In this document: positions 13,680 to 27,800 of the stretch, in pieces
How the letters are laid out: the number at the start of each line of letters is the position of its first letter
Numbering within the stretch: position 1 is the stretch's first letter
Source: Baylisascaris procyonis
Lineage: Eukaryota; Nematoda; Chromadorea; Rhabditida; Ascarididae
Direction: 5' to 3'
Length of the DNA stretch: 64,000 nt
Assembly: GCA_037389465.1 (NCBI GenBank)
Contig: JAZARR010000230.1
Coordinates: forward strand, 2,914,001 to 2,978,000
Notes under the pieces: generated by a model
What the model was told of the DNA's origin: nothing
Database searches by the model: none
What the model saw: the letters and a program-made list of their open reading frames with translations, nothing else
Position numbers and translations under genes: made by a program

Positions 13680-15620
13680 TTCATTGGTCATCAAAAACAC
13701 TCAATTAAATAAACATTTGTAAACAGGTAAAAGGAAATTTACCGTTATAAGTAAGGAAACAAATAAATTTGTAAATGCAATTAAGCAATTTGAAATTCTT
13801 TTGAAGCAAACTTCACATTACTCTATTGCATTCGAATAAGTGATTAAATTGTGGTGGGTTGATTGAAACGTGCGCTCTTTTTTTTTTTTGTTCGTTTTTA
13901 TTGCCTATTGATGAGTGACTAATTTGAGTACGTTGGTGATGTTGAAAATAATGTGATAATTCCATATTTAGCTTTCACTTGTACATTAGCTTGAGCTCGA
14001 TCTGCTGCTACATTTTAGATCACGAACTTCTTAATGGTTTATTTCAATGTTGTAAGCGTTAGTTTGAAATTGTCGCATTACATCGTTTAGGGCGAATGGC
14101 TATATTTTTTTATTTATCGATCCAGAATTTGAAGTCACTCTCCGATACGGATTGATGGATTGGCAGCTTGTTACATAGGTCGATCTTTATTTATTGAGTA
14201 AAGAAAACTGTTGGAATAATAATAATCATGCAGAATATTTCTATAGGTAGTCAAAATCCATAGAACTTAACATATTCTTGTAGAGAAAAGGAAGAAAAAA
14301 ATAATTGGGAAGAAGGGAAAGAGAGGAAAATAATAAATATTAAAGCGAAGAGCAGCATCTAAGACGAAGTGAATCAATATAATAGCACGAGTAGATCGCT
14401 TGATGCGCATCCATTTTTAATACGCAAATTGAGGTTTATTTTTATACCTTTGAAATATGTTTTAAGAATCACAGTTATAAGAACGGATACAATTTTTGCC
14501 TCTTTTACGGTATTTCTTACACCTATATTTATTTATTTTCTGATGTTTTTTACATATTGAAGCACTCATTTTTCGTTGAATTCCTTTTTTTGCGTTTGTG
14601 TGGTGTGAATATATGTATGCATTTGCATCATTTATCGCTATGCAAACCAGTTTTCTAAATTTTCTATTTAAACTTCTCGTAGATGTAGATTGCTTTGTTT
14701 TTTTTGGGGGGAAGGAGTGGGAGGGGGATTCTTAACCGACATGTTTAATAAAAATTTTTTCTTGGGGGGGGGTTGCATTTTCTAAATCATCCTTTTTTTT
14801 TTTAATAAAAAGGATTGATTAATATGGATATTTATAAAAAGCGGTCATATTTGCTAAGCGTCGAATACTTTGCTTGAATTTATGTATGAAAAATTTCAAT
14901 GTTAATTTCATAAATGAACTCATTCTAAGATGGAAATATTTTCCATCTACAAGAGTATGATGGAAGCAAACATGACTCAACCATATGTGATGACTCATTC
15001 GTCACACATTACTCATGATGGAGATTATAGCTTCGCCGATCGGTGGAATTTATTCATTCACCGATCAAGCAGTATCGCATACAAAATTTATTCACTCGAT
15101 ATGTTGGCAATCACTGCTAGATGATATTATTCTCTTGGGAAATCATTCAAAAATGAGATCCTGTCGATGCTTTCCTTCTCTTTTGCTTTTCTTTCTCTTC
15201 CTCCCTCTTTATCTCTTTCCCTTTCTCTCCCTCTCTCTCTCCCTCTTTGCATCGTTATCGTCTCATATATTGCTGCTTTGATTTACATTTAGAAGCATTA
15301 CATATTTCACACCTATCGCCTAATCTCTAATATGGGCAATGTTTTTAAAATTTTACGAATGGAAAAAAAAATGAAGTCACGAATGCGCTTCGAAATTGTG
15401 CTCACGTTGTATATTTAAAATATTTTTTTTACTCTCCGGTTTGAAAAATTTTATAAGTTTGTGTTTATAATCGCCCAATTCTGTTTGGAATTGAAACGCT
15501 ATAGCCCCAGGATTTCTATTTATAGTTGAGCAGTAGCTTGTTTTTCATTATTTTCTTTATTTTTATGCGCAATTTGCCCGTTCGCTTTTTTTTTCTTTAG
15601 AAAAGTTGAAATGCGAAGCA
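13680..15620. other. Intergenic DNA upstream of the OATP gene
   Basis: Presumed to include the promoter and any leader exon of the transporter gene. No TATA-type or other specific element could be assigned. Two G runs and a CT-rich tract are present. Confidence 0.5.
14764..14772 (+). repeat. Homopolymer G run (9) after T-rich sequence
   Basis: Nine consecutive G following a T-rich stretch; a T-run directly joined to a six-G run lies 50 nt upstream (14698-14711). Confidence 0.97.
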
Positions 15621-15627
15621 CTATAAT

Positions 15628-15637
15628 TTGTTTACAG
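15628..15637 (+). other. Candidate 5'-UTR or trans-splice acceptor upstream of the OATP start
   Basis: A TTGTTTACAG acceptor-like site lies 173 nt before the predicted ATG at 15811. No in-frame coding extension exists upstream, so if used it would join a non-coding leader or a spliced leader. Other AG sites (TTCTTTAG near 15600, CTGCAG near 15772) are also possible. Inference only. Confidence 0.25.
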
Positions 15638-15810
15638 GTATTATTTAAAGATAGAACGAAGGTCAAGTGAGCTGAACGAAATTACCGCAAGATTGATATA
15701 GCTCAAAGCAATTCCTCGAGGGCTGTCTACCTTTTATTCTTGCTCACTTCAACGGGTCTGCATACTTCGCTGCAGTTGTTCTGCTATTTGACGGGTAATT
15801 CGGCATTGTC

Positions 15811-18800
15811 ATGTTACTGTATGACGCCGATGAAGCGGGCACGGCTAGTGAACCAGACGATGGTCTACCTGCCGAAACTCGATCAGCACCTGGTGATTTG
15901 GCGAAACCATCAGCCTCTCACAGTTCACACCTTTCACCACTTGGTACGTTTCATTGATGATGATTCGTTTTGTTTGAATGTCTAACTTCGCACTTAGAGA
16001 GGAGGAAGGAAGGGAGAAGAATCTGACTAGCGGTAAGCTCACCTTTCAAAATTTTTTTTTTGGGGGGGGGGGATGCCTCAAGGATGGGGAATTTATTTGT
16101 TTCTATTGATATATAAGAAATATACTCATAACATCGGATCATTCACTAAAAAATTCTGCATTGATATTTTAATTTCAAATCATTGTTTGAGTGCAAGTGA
16201 TAGTTAAATATTGATGTAGTTTAATTATTCTCAAACTGCATTTTTGCATTTAGTTAGTTCTTAAACTGCATTTTTCCGTTCAATTAATTCACAAACTGCA
16301 TTTTTGCATTTAATTGGTTCTCAAATTGCATTTTTGTATTCAATTAATTCTCAAACTGCATTTTTACATTATGTCTTGCTGAACGAAACGGAAATTGATG
16401 ATTAAGTTGCGCAAGGATTGTTGCGTTGTGAATTTTGCAGCGACATCATTGTCAATGCACTCAAGGCATCTCTGTCTTTCTTTCTCTCTGCTACATATTG
16501 GAATATGCTTATCTTTGAATTTTTAGATTTATATACTTCATTTGAGATATATGAACTCTGTAACGAGTTTCGTAGATTGGATATACTCCATCCCAAATCC
16601 GACCAGTAAAGATCGGGCGGTGAAGGGGTAGGGAAGGTCATCGAATAGTGAAATCTCTCTTTTTTTTGCTGATTTCTTTGGCATCTCTTTTCATATTACC
16701 TTTATATCCGATTGATTTCTTCAGTTTGGGCTGTGAACGGATTTGCTGCTATATCCATCCCCCTCTGCTCGCAATAGCGGAGAGATGCTAGAAGAAAATG
16801 AGCTTATTCATGATTACTTTATTTCGTTCGTTTATATTATCTCTCTCTCTGTGATGAGAACACTTAGTTCGCAATGCTTTTCAATCAAATAAATTATTTC
16901 ATTTCAATTGTTATTGTGTACATTTATGTATTTGCATATTAATCTCTATTATATCTATACGGAGTTTGCATTGCAGAAGGGAAGGAACGTAATGGTGATG
17001 ATGGGAATATATCGATATTGGTTACAATTCCCGGTGAATCTTCCACCTCAACTCGAGGTGCGCCTTCACGACCTGTTGGTCATTACAGGTTTGGACTTTA
17101 TTTTCATATTTTAAGTGTCTCTTTATTTAGGTGCACACTTATTTTTTTATTTAAAGTAGCGATTATTCTCATAGATCATTGAGCTGCAATATTTGTTGGT
17201 ACGTGGGAGGGTTGTTCATTTTGTATTGTTCTGACTGATTCGAGCAGATACTTCACTTCGATTTGATCTTGATGGATTTGTTCTTTAATGAAGTGGCATT
17301 TGTGGATGAGTTTATAATATGGAATAGGTATCGATAATATCTTTTGCTTTGATCGTCGTGATATTCAGTTTTTTCTTGCTGTAATTTTTTAGCGAATGAC
17401 TCTGCCAGCGTAATAATAATAAGAGTTTTATTGCATCAAAATTTATGGTTTTTGAAACGAATATGAGATCAACTCTTTTAAAAATGTTGAAGTGTGATTA
17501 AAGTATGCATCGTTTGCGAATGTCATTATTAGCAAATTCGTTCCTCCCAACCCGTTCCGCTCGTTAACTTCTCTATTCCTCACCCCTATCCCTCCTTTTC
17601 CCAATCAAGTTAGCTTGTCATTGCTGAGGTGTTCGTTTATGTAATCCAGTTTGTTTGGTTTTAGAAACACGTATTGTGGTAATTGGTTTCGATGATTCGT
17701 GGAAACACTTACTTGTGTATAGCATAGTCGTTTTTCGTTTGCTTTTATAGGAGTTTAGTATTTATATTTAAGGAACATAAATAACGGGTTCGCGTCTGGT
17801 CCTCCATGGCCAACTCCAAAACGCGAAAAGCCATGGGCGACCACCTGTGGATGGCAGAAAAAGCAACAAATGCAGGCGATCGAAAACGAAATCAATGTGA
17901 TGGCCAATGAAACTCTTGTGGGAGTGAGAAAATGGAGGTGAACCAGTCTCTTTCTTATAATTAAAAAATTAATTAGTGTGGCTAAGATTTCATCATCTCC
18001 TCAATATTCTAGAAGTTGTATGAACATATTTATTCAACGTAAGCAATCACTTTTTAAACGGAAGTAATGAATTTATTTAATTGCTGTAGATTTATTTTAA
18101 TTAAGCTCAAAAATCCTATCATAAAAGGTTTTTGGATGCATGTGAAAGGCTGAAATAGATTCATGTGGAAAAATGTATATGATTTGTTTGCATTAGCCAT
18201 TGAGTAGTGATCTTTGAGCTAGTTGTTTTGCAAGAATCTATCTTCGTGATTCGTATCAATTCATTAGACTTTGGTTACCGTCTTCCGGATGTGAGGATTG
18301 GAATCGCTATGAGGTAGAGAGGGGATAAGAAGCTTCTATAAGAACATTAACAAATTGAACTTTTATTGGTCATTGTGATAGGAAGAGCTATTCGGAAATC
18401 AAAGGGATTTATTTGAAACTATCGGGATAAGTTGCTCGAAATTAGGAACAGGCAGTAGGTACTGAAGAATGGAGACGATTCTAAGCGATAGATGCCAACG
18501 AAGTAGTAAGGCACTGATGGTGAAAGATGATAAGGTAGATTGGGAATTGTGTTCACGCGATTGCTTTCTTTTGCAATGAAGGGATGTGGAAACTTCATGA
18601 GACTAGTCTCATATGCGAGGCTATTTCTCTGAAAGATGGAGGAGGAAGGAGAAGGTGGGTGATATTGTTCGGAAATAATCCGAAATTACGAAGCTTAGTG
18701 TCATGCTTAGTGAAGAAAATAATGAGTGGTTCAGTTGTATGTGGAAACGCTTTCCATCTTATTCAACGAGAAGCAAACTGGATCGTTGAATTATATCATT

Positions 18801-21800
18801 TCTTAAACATTGGGAATTGTTTGAGTAAAATGATTGCTTATGGTACGGGAAATGTGATGTATTGGATTGCAGACCGAAGTGGATGCAGCGTTTCGGATCA
18901 CGTAATTGGATGCTATTGTGGATGTGTTGGTTTTGCACGGTGCAAGGATTACTCATCAACGGTTTAGTTCCATCTGCAATCACATCCATTGAGCGTCGCT
19001 TTCAATTCTCATCGTCGACTATCGGCCGCATTATGCAGGTAGTCTTCATGATTTCTTTAAACTGCCTATTTCTGCATTAAAATATGCTTAGATAAATCCA
19101 TCTCTAAGTCATTTACTCTATTCCCACCTTGAATTTTCATGTACTGTAATATCTTCATGTGATACAATAAATCTTATAATCGTTGATCGGTGAATGAAAG
19201 TATTTCAGTTTTACGATTTTGGCTATGTGCTTTTATGTATACCGGTGTCTTATTTCGGTGGACGTCACTCGAAACCAATGGTGCTCGCAATGGGTCTTCT
19301 TCTAATGGCATTTGGAAGTTTTATTTTCACAATGCCGCATAATTTGTCCGATTCATATACGTCCACATATAATGCCGAGGAATCAAGCTTTGGTAAATGT
19401 GGAGAACCTGGCACACGTGAGCATGCTTTGAATGCGCTATTAAATGATTAAGAGCTTGGAAATATTCGATAGAAGTTAATCGGAACTACTGCTCTTAAGG
19501 AGAATGTTTGATTTCTTTGGGAGGAAAATTTATTTATTTTATTTAATTTATTTTTTTTTTAATTCGTGGTTAATGCTTAAATTGTTGCATTATTTTTGAA
19601 TTTTTTATTCGCGTTGTTTGCCAATTTTTCACAAAGATCTATAAATATTCATATCATATCGGATATACTTCTGCCTTTCACTGAGCTATGCACGAAAAGA
19701 TTTCTTTGCGAAGTGGGGGGTATTATATATTTTCTGTCTGCCTTAGCTTTAAAATGATTTTCCATGCGATTAACCTTTATTCCATTATTTACGCTTCAAA
19801 TTTGAGTCCATCTTTATCGGCTCAAATGATATTTCGATGTTCGATTTCTCGTTTTAATTATTCCAACTACCAGTGCGAAATGTTTTTTGTTTATTTAAAA
19901 TAAAACAAAATAATGTTTCTCTTTATTTGTTACTAATAGAAATGGCACTAGATATTTGTGAATTCTACTATCCTAATTCCGCGTAATGATTTATTTTATA
20001 AAATGTGTTTTCCTAATATTTATCATACTTCTTTGCTTTAGAGAGTTCTACAATTTTTCTAACAATTTTCAACGATACATTACATGGACCTTTATCGGGT
20101 GCAAGTGCCGAAGCATTGAAAAGTTGTCCATCGCCTGAAAATCAGGTTCGATATTTATTTTTCAGATGATAGGACAGATGATTGCGGTTGATTATAGTGG
20201 GGGGGGGGGGGGGGGAGGAAGGGAGGTAGATTTCATATACTGTTACTACGATATGCTGGTGGATTTCTCATTATGCCTTTTTTGATCAGATTTGTGAGTT
20301 AATAAGTTTAGTATATATGAAAGTTGTATTGCAAGGCGGAGGAGTTAATCGAAGACAGAAAGGGAGGAAAACGAAATGTGGCTTATTGGCATTTTCATAC
20401 GGAGAACTGAATAGATTTGTAATATGTTGTGAATCCTTTTTGTAAAATACTGTGAATTCTTTATGAAAGAATTTTGTTGTTTTGATGTGATTTTAATGTT
20501 GTTAGAGTTTATTTGGAGTGTTTTCCCTTTTTCTTTTCATAGAAATTGAGATAAGTAGTACCTGAAAGGTTGACTAATTCAGTAAGTAGAGGATTTGAAA
20601 GAGGTTTCTCTTTTTGCCTCTTACATATAGGCAAATATGGCATCACTATTAAATGTGCTTGAATATGGCTGATTCCTCATAGACTTAGAGTTGCCTGATT
20701 TTTCGCACGTCGGAGTACTTCTTGCTGCAACTAGTTTAACTAAGACTCATTACCATATTGCTTCAAAATCAGCCTCAGGGGGTTATAAATTTATCAAGAG
20801 TGTGAGGAGTTCACTGGAGTTAAGAGAGTGCATTGCTAAGTGTAATGAAAGGGAATCTTTTGGTTATCAAGACTGTTATTTACTGCTTGAAAGGGTGTAA
20901 CATCTCATACCCTATGGTAACTCAAATCGCTGCTAGTCTGCTTATAGCATGATGGATTTTTTGCATTCATCGAGTGGTCGTCTTGACCGTTGACCTTCAT
21001 GCTTTATTGCATATATTTATAGGCAGGAACATTTCGTTATGTGTTTATGTTTTGTTTGGCACATTTTTTGCACGGTATTGGTGCGACGCCGCTATTCACA
21101 CTTGGAGTGAGCTATATTGATGAAAATGTTGGACCAGCACTTTCTTCACTCTATCTTGGTTAGTGAAGCTTTTATTGGATTCCCGATTTTTGAGTTATTT
21201 GCGGTATGTGTTTTTTGCTATTATTTTGTCTTCCGTTTTGGGAATTTGAGTGCTCAGTTTAATATGAAGTAGAGACTACATCTATATCTGCATTCTAAAG
21301 TACGACCCTCAGTTAATTTGTGATATACATCTTGCGACTATAGGTTTGTTGTGTGGTGAGGAGAGTAGGAAATTAGGGATCTTTGAAGCATTTCCATTTC
21401 CTTCTGAAATTTTTCTTGTTGTTAGATTCACTTAAAAGATAAACAGCCGTCAAACGTATAGTGTTGCAGCCACGATGTATTATCGGAAGAGGAGCACTTT
21501 TGTATTATGAGGACTAATCTATTTTTCTATTTATTACATGGGCCTCTGTCAAACAATGCAGAGATAAATGGAGGTAGTGTGATCACATGAGTTATCTGCT
21601 GTAATTGATAGCCTGATCGAGAGCTCTTTCACAGCCATAAAACAGGTGAAATTCGTTAGGTTCATTATGCTTGCAAGTATATCGGTGTCTAACGTATCAA
21701 CGATATAATTTTAAAATAGAAAAGGGATTTTTATAATGAAATGGTTCTCATCGTTTCTAGTGACAAAGCATATTTACGGTATTTTCCGTTTCGATGATGT

Positions 21801-24800
21801 ATTATTAATTACAGGTGTGTTTTATGCATTCGCAATATTTGGTCCAGCATTTGGTTTTCTTATGTCAAGCTCTTTTCTTCGATATCACACCGATTTCTTG
21901 CAACCGGAATATCAATTCGCGTTAGTCTTATTTTACCCTCGTCCAACATAGCTGTAAAGCAATTTTCGGGCTTTCAGGTGGAATATGGCTGAGATTGGGG
22001 AGGATGCAGGAGAGGGATTACTTGCCCTTCAGTAGAGGGCGCTCGGATTAATAACTTCCACGGGTGATTTATATGGATATAGATCGTTGTTTATGGAAGT
22101 TAAAATGAGTTGCGAAATAATGGCAGATGCTGGTATGATATGCTAAGGCCATGTTTTTTGATAACTTTTGTAGGGGGACATATTTATTATAGAGACCATT
22201 TTCTGTGACGAACTCTGGTTATCAAACATCGATTGGGAATGATTCTTCAAATTTTCCTTCCTGACTTTCTCATCGGGACCCTCTTGGCCAAATCATCACC
22301 CCAGTGATATCGCTTCCCAGGTCGTTTTTTGTTCTCCATGGGGGATATTTTTGTCAGAAAATTCCCTCATCACTTCCAAAGAACTTTTTTTCTTCTAGCA
22401 AGTGGACCTTTCTCATCGATTTTTCTGATCTTCGCACACTGTCGATAAGTTGCTCCCCGATCGTTCCACTTTCCCGTCGAGTTGACCCTTCGCCAAACTG
22501 TTCTCCGATAGTTCTTTTGCCTCCAGCGACTACTCGAAAAAAGAGAAGGGGAGGGGAAAGGGTCGAAACGATTCCCATATTCCACAATTTATCGAGGAAG
22601 GAAAAAGAGCTAAGAAGGAAAATTGAAGTGCATTTTACTCGCGTTCGAACAGCGGTAAGTGGAGTGGAAAAATTTATTCCAAAAATTTCCTAAAATTTCT
22701 ATTGGATGATGAATACATGAAAAAATTTTGAAAAAAATCTTTGAAAATTAAAAAAAAGTAAATCTTTGAACGAAAATTTTCAAATTTTCGGCGTTGATTT
22801 AATTGGAAATATCACTGCTATATCAGCATTGGCATCTTTAATTCTAAAAGGTTTTTTATTGTTGTGATAAGGATTCATCCTTGAGAGATTTCAATACTCA
22901 AAGGATAAAAAATAGTTTGTAAAGATGCGATGCAATTGAAATTCCATAACGGATTGTTAATTTTAAGTTTTGAAACTTAAAACTTCTGAAATCTCAATGC
23001 AATTACTATCTCGGTGCCATCAATTTTAGATGAATGGCATGAGATCGTAGAGTGAAGTTTGTGGATTGTGATTCGATCAGCGAAACCGCTAAAGGTGACC
23101 GTCCTCAAATGGTAAAGATGTTCGGGCGACAACGGGAGGGGAGAAAAGGGCAGTGGAAGTGGCAGGGGTTCATATTGTAGCATTACGAGATGCTCCTTTA
23201 AAATTACAGTTGGGACTCGAATCGTTTCGAAACTCTGTCATTAACCTAGACTAGCATCAAAGTGATTCAATTTCAGGATCGTGAATATCGACGAATCGGA
23301 TCCGAAGTGGGTGGGTGCTTGGTGGATTGGCTTCCAGATTGCCTGTATGCTGGCTTTGATTGCCGTCTTTCCTATACTCAGCTTGCCAAAAGTATTACCC
23401 GAATCACTAAAATGGCACCGGTTAGTTGCCATTCAGTACTCCATTTTATACACTTTTGTATTGTTAGCTACTTCTGGTAGTGTTCTTTTTGTGAAATAAC
23501 CGCTCTGTTGATTGTTTTATTAAATCTGAAATGGAGCACATCGTTTATAAATGTGTGATTGCAGTACTCGACTGCACGAAGAGACTATGCAGGGTGTGAA
23601 GAAACGTACACCGGAATGCTGTGGTATTCCCTCGGGCGGTAAAAATTATGCAGCTTGTGGACCGTTATTACCCGCCGATGGAGTCGGTAGGGGGTTTCTT
23701 TTGTTTTTATGCACACGTGAAGATTGTAACTGTGTTAATAAATCCCATAAGGATCAGTGGGAAGTTTGTTCGATATCGCAGCACATTTCATGGAATCGAA
23801 TTTCCTATGAGATAAAATCTGTACAAATTTTGAGCCGATAGTGTCGTGTGTCTTATAAGAAAGAACGTATTTTCTATTATTTCGTTTTGGAGGTGTATTA
23901 TTCATGCTTCAATGATAGCAGTTAGAACCCTTAAAGGATTTTTTAAATTTAGAAACTCATAATTAAAGATTAAATAGTGTTTACTTATCAGTTACTAAGT
24001 TACTTTACTTATTCAATTATAAATGTAACAAAAATAGCAACGCAACAAAAGAATATAAGCAGAGAACAAATATGTTGAAAGATAAGAAACTACTGTGGAT
24101 TTAGTGGTGTATAATATTGTTATCTCGAAATGCTGAACATCGACATTCGGTATTCGCATGAAGGCCTCCAATCGATTTTTAGTCTTTCGTGATGGAGGCT
24201 TATATTTGCTATTTCTTATTCATCCACTCATTTTGGCACATCTGAGATCACTTTCAGTCGAAAGTCTCATTGATGAATAAACTAAATTACAGAGAAAACC
24301 ACCGCACCAACAATAACGATAGGCGACTCGATGCCAGCATTACAGAATAATCGTGGTCCAATTTGGTATCATATTTGGCTTGATGTTCGGCACATACCGA
24401 TCGCCATTTATCGTATTCTTTCGAACGGTAGCTATATGCTGATCACACTCGCGATGGCTGTCGACGGTGAGCCTTCGTTTGATGCATAGTTTATGGTGTG
24501 ATTTGGGGCTAGAGGATCAGATGAAGGATCGAGTAGAGTGAGCGAGGAATAGGGCAGGTATCCTTGCTTCCGATCCCTTCTCCTTTCCTTACCTCATCTC
24601 CTTGCTTGAAAAAAGCCGCAAGCATCATATCGATCGCTGTTTACCTGCATTAAAAGAGTGCCTATCCCCATAGTAGAACCACCCGCCCTTAGTGCGTTTC
24701 TCATGGGGGTTTTCCACTCGTGAATAATCCTTGTAGTTGTCGTAAGTACTGTGTCGAGGAGAACCACTGTGGTGTCGGTTTCGGTGACCACTGTTTGCTG

Positions 24801-27800
24801 TAACTATCTATGTTATCACAATGCGGGCAATCTCGAGTATGCCGCCAATTAGGCATTTCTTTAATGATTTAGAGATCTATTTTCCTTTTTTCTCAGTCGT
24901 TCAATTTTTGAGAATTTCAAGTGCTAAAATTATGGAAGTAATACTGATGTTTAAAAAAATCTGCATATTTTACGTTGTTTATGAAATGCGTTGAAATTAA
25001 AGGCATCAATATTAAAATTTCTTTTGATTTTAGGTTTAATAATAACGGGCGCATCGACGTTCATGTCGAAATATCTGGAACGGCAATTCAGTGTCGCACC
25101 AAGTAAGGCGAATATGCTTATTGGTAAGTTTGCTTATCAATAAATGTTTACTCTTTGATAAAGGCATCTTATGGGTTTTATTTTTGGGATTTGGTCGTTT
25201 TATCTATTAAATGAACTAGATCGATATACTGATACGATTCAGGTACATTTTAGGTCGTTCATTTATCCTTATTTTATGAGCGGGTCGATAACGAATATAA
25301 CACATTTGCTTTAAATTTGTTTATTTTTATCATTTCTGAAAATCTTCATGATCGCTATCGGTGTGATACTGTGTAATTCTATTCAGATGCCATATATGTA
25401 CAATGGCACGAAAGAATGGGATAGAGAAATAGGGAAGGGGAATAGCATGAGTGATAAAAAATGTGATCAACTCAGCTCACGGCCTCGATATAGATCGGTC
25501 GAATATTTGAATGCAGATTGTTTTTACCTCCTTATCGGTCTTTTCTTCATCGGTGCATGTTTAAAAAACTTAGAATTTGACATAAAAGTAAATGTTTAGC
25601 TAAAATTGAGAAATATTCCCTAAACAAAAACAGAAAGTGACATTTCTCGAAAAATTCCACTGAAAATTGAAAAGTTCTCTGACTGGACGAATTATAACTT
25701 CTAATTTCAGGTTGCATAATGGTACCAATGGCGGGAGTGGGCACAATGTTTAGTGGTTTCGTTGTGCAAAGGTTCCGATTGAGTTGTGTGAAAACGCTCA
25801 AATTCTGCATAGCGTTGTTGATGTGTTCACTTCTTCTATCACCGATGTATTTAATCTACTGTGATCACGATCAGTTGGCTGGCATTGAAACGCATTACGA
25901 AGTCGATAAGTATGTTTATGAAGTTGCATTGTTACTTTACGTATTTACGTTTATCTTACGGATGCAAAATTGAGCGAACTTTGAAGAAACATTCAAATCC
26001 CTAAATAATATTGTAGATAGATAATGCTCTATTGCTGCAGGCGAATAGAGAGATGCAATTAGGTTGGAAGAATATAGAGTGGGAGATGGGGTGGTAGACA
26101 TAGTGAGAGATGAGGTAAGCTTTCAGTTAATTCGAGACGAGGGGAGGATGGAGGGAAGGGATTGTAACTTGGTCTTTGTATGGTTTTGTTGAAGGTTATT
26201 CCTAGAAGGATATATGAATGAGACCGATGTGTTACCATCGTTGCGATCGAAATGCAATGAGCACTGTGATTGTGTTGGAAGCGAGTACCATCCGATGTGT
26301 GCTGAACTCGATAACGGCCAACAGATATCATTTTATTCGCCGTGCTTCGCTGGATGTCAGCAAAAATATGAACCACTCAGAAAGGTACATCTTTCTTCAC
26401 TTTCGTAAGCGTACTGCAGATCGGGTCGATTCGAGGAGACTAGAGGAAGGGGCTTGATACCCATCTTTTTTCGATTACAGTTGATTGGAATGCCTGTTAG
26501 AGTAAAGAGTTCTTTGTTGAAATATAATCTGTTGTGCAAATGATTCGGTTTATTTTCGTGCACAGATACCTGAAATTCGTTAACGCATATAGCAGGCTCT
26601 TACCTCATGGAAAAAAAGCTAATTTTATATTCGTTCGATTGGGGGGGGGGGAGGAGGGGTGGAGGGACAAAGCATTCCTTCTTCCTATCCTATCGATGTT
26701 GAATTACTGCGTCAAGAGGCTCATAGGAAAAGTGAGTAACAGTTTATATGCATTATCCGGAAGCCTACATGTGCATTATATACATTATCATTGATCGCAG
26801 TTAGCATGAGTCGCCTACCGCTTTGACTCATAGGCGTTATCCAAATATGCAGGCCAACAATCACCGTGCCAAATTACGAATTTTACTTAGATGAAAATAA
26901 ATCGTGTTTATCACTAATCATCGATATAGTCAATGGCTTCGATTCATTTGTTTCTATGCAATGTGTATGTCTGATTATGCTTCTTGCTAATATGGAGTTT
27001 CTGATTGAAATTTGCATAATTTTGCGGTATTGTGGCAAGCATTTAATGACATCAATTAAAATTTTGTATAATTCATTTACTTATTTGAGTTTTTCGAGAG
27101 AGAAGGAGAATTGTTTTGATATCTTCATATACTCATAGATGGATTTTCACAGAGATGGAGTTGCCAAAAAATATTTGATTATTTGACATGTTAGTCTAGA
27201 TTTGAAATAAATAGATCACTAAATAATTCTACAAGATTAGCAAAGAAATAAAGATCAATTGCAAGCATATAACGTTATGTATGATTAAAGATTATGAAGG
27301 ATGCGTGATAACTGATTTATTTAGATGTACCATAATTGCTCGTGCGTACCCGCTGCGACGAAATTTGGTTATAAAACATTGAAGCGAGGATACTGCGAGT
27401 CGAAATGTACGGGTCTCTTCGGTTTCCTTATTATGTTCGCTCCGTTCTGCTTTTTCGCATTTGCTGTCGGCGTACCGCTTATCTCCGTTGTGTTAAGGCA
27501 AGTATTCAAAGATGTTTCCTTCTAATAGTTTATTTAATCTAATAGCTGTACAAATTATTTTATTCTTTACCTGACATTTCTCCCTCATTTCTTTCCTCTC
27601 CTCTATGACATTTCTGCTCATTGTCCTGAGGTTTCAACTCTTTAAGCGGCATTTCCTCAACACACTAGTTAAAAAACATCTTCACAATCGAAAATTGCAT
27701 TTAATTTTCTAGGTGATTGCTTAACGTTAGTCTTGCCTTGATACGGGTATTTGTTTAGCAAATATAAACAGCAGAACATTTAGCAGAAATTTGTAGTGTT

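Noticed and set aside
13475..13684. 69-codon minus-strand frame
   Set aside because: Runs through the tRNA-like sequence; no protein similarity.
18584..18967. 127-codon + strand frame
   Set aside because: Overlaps OATP exon 4 in the wrong frame; the real TM1 frame begins after the acceptor at 18872.
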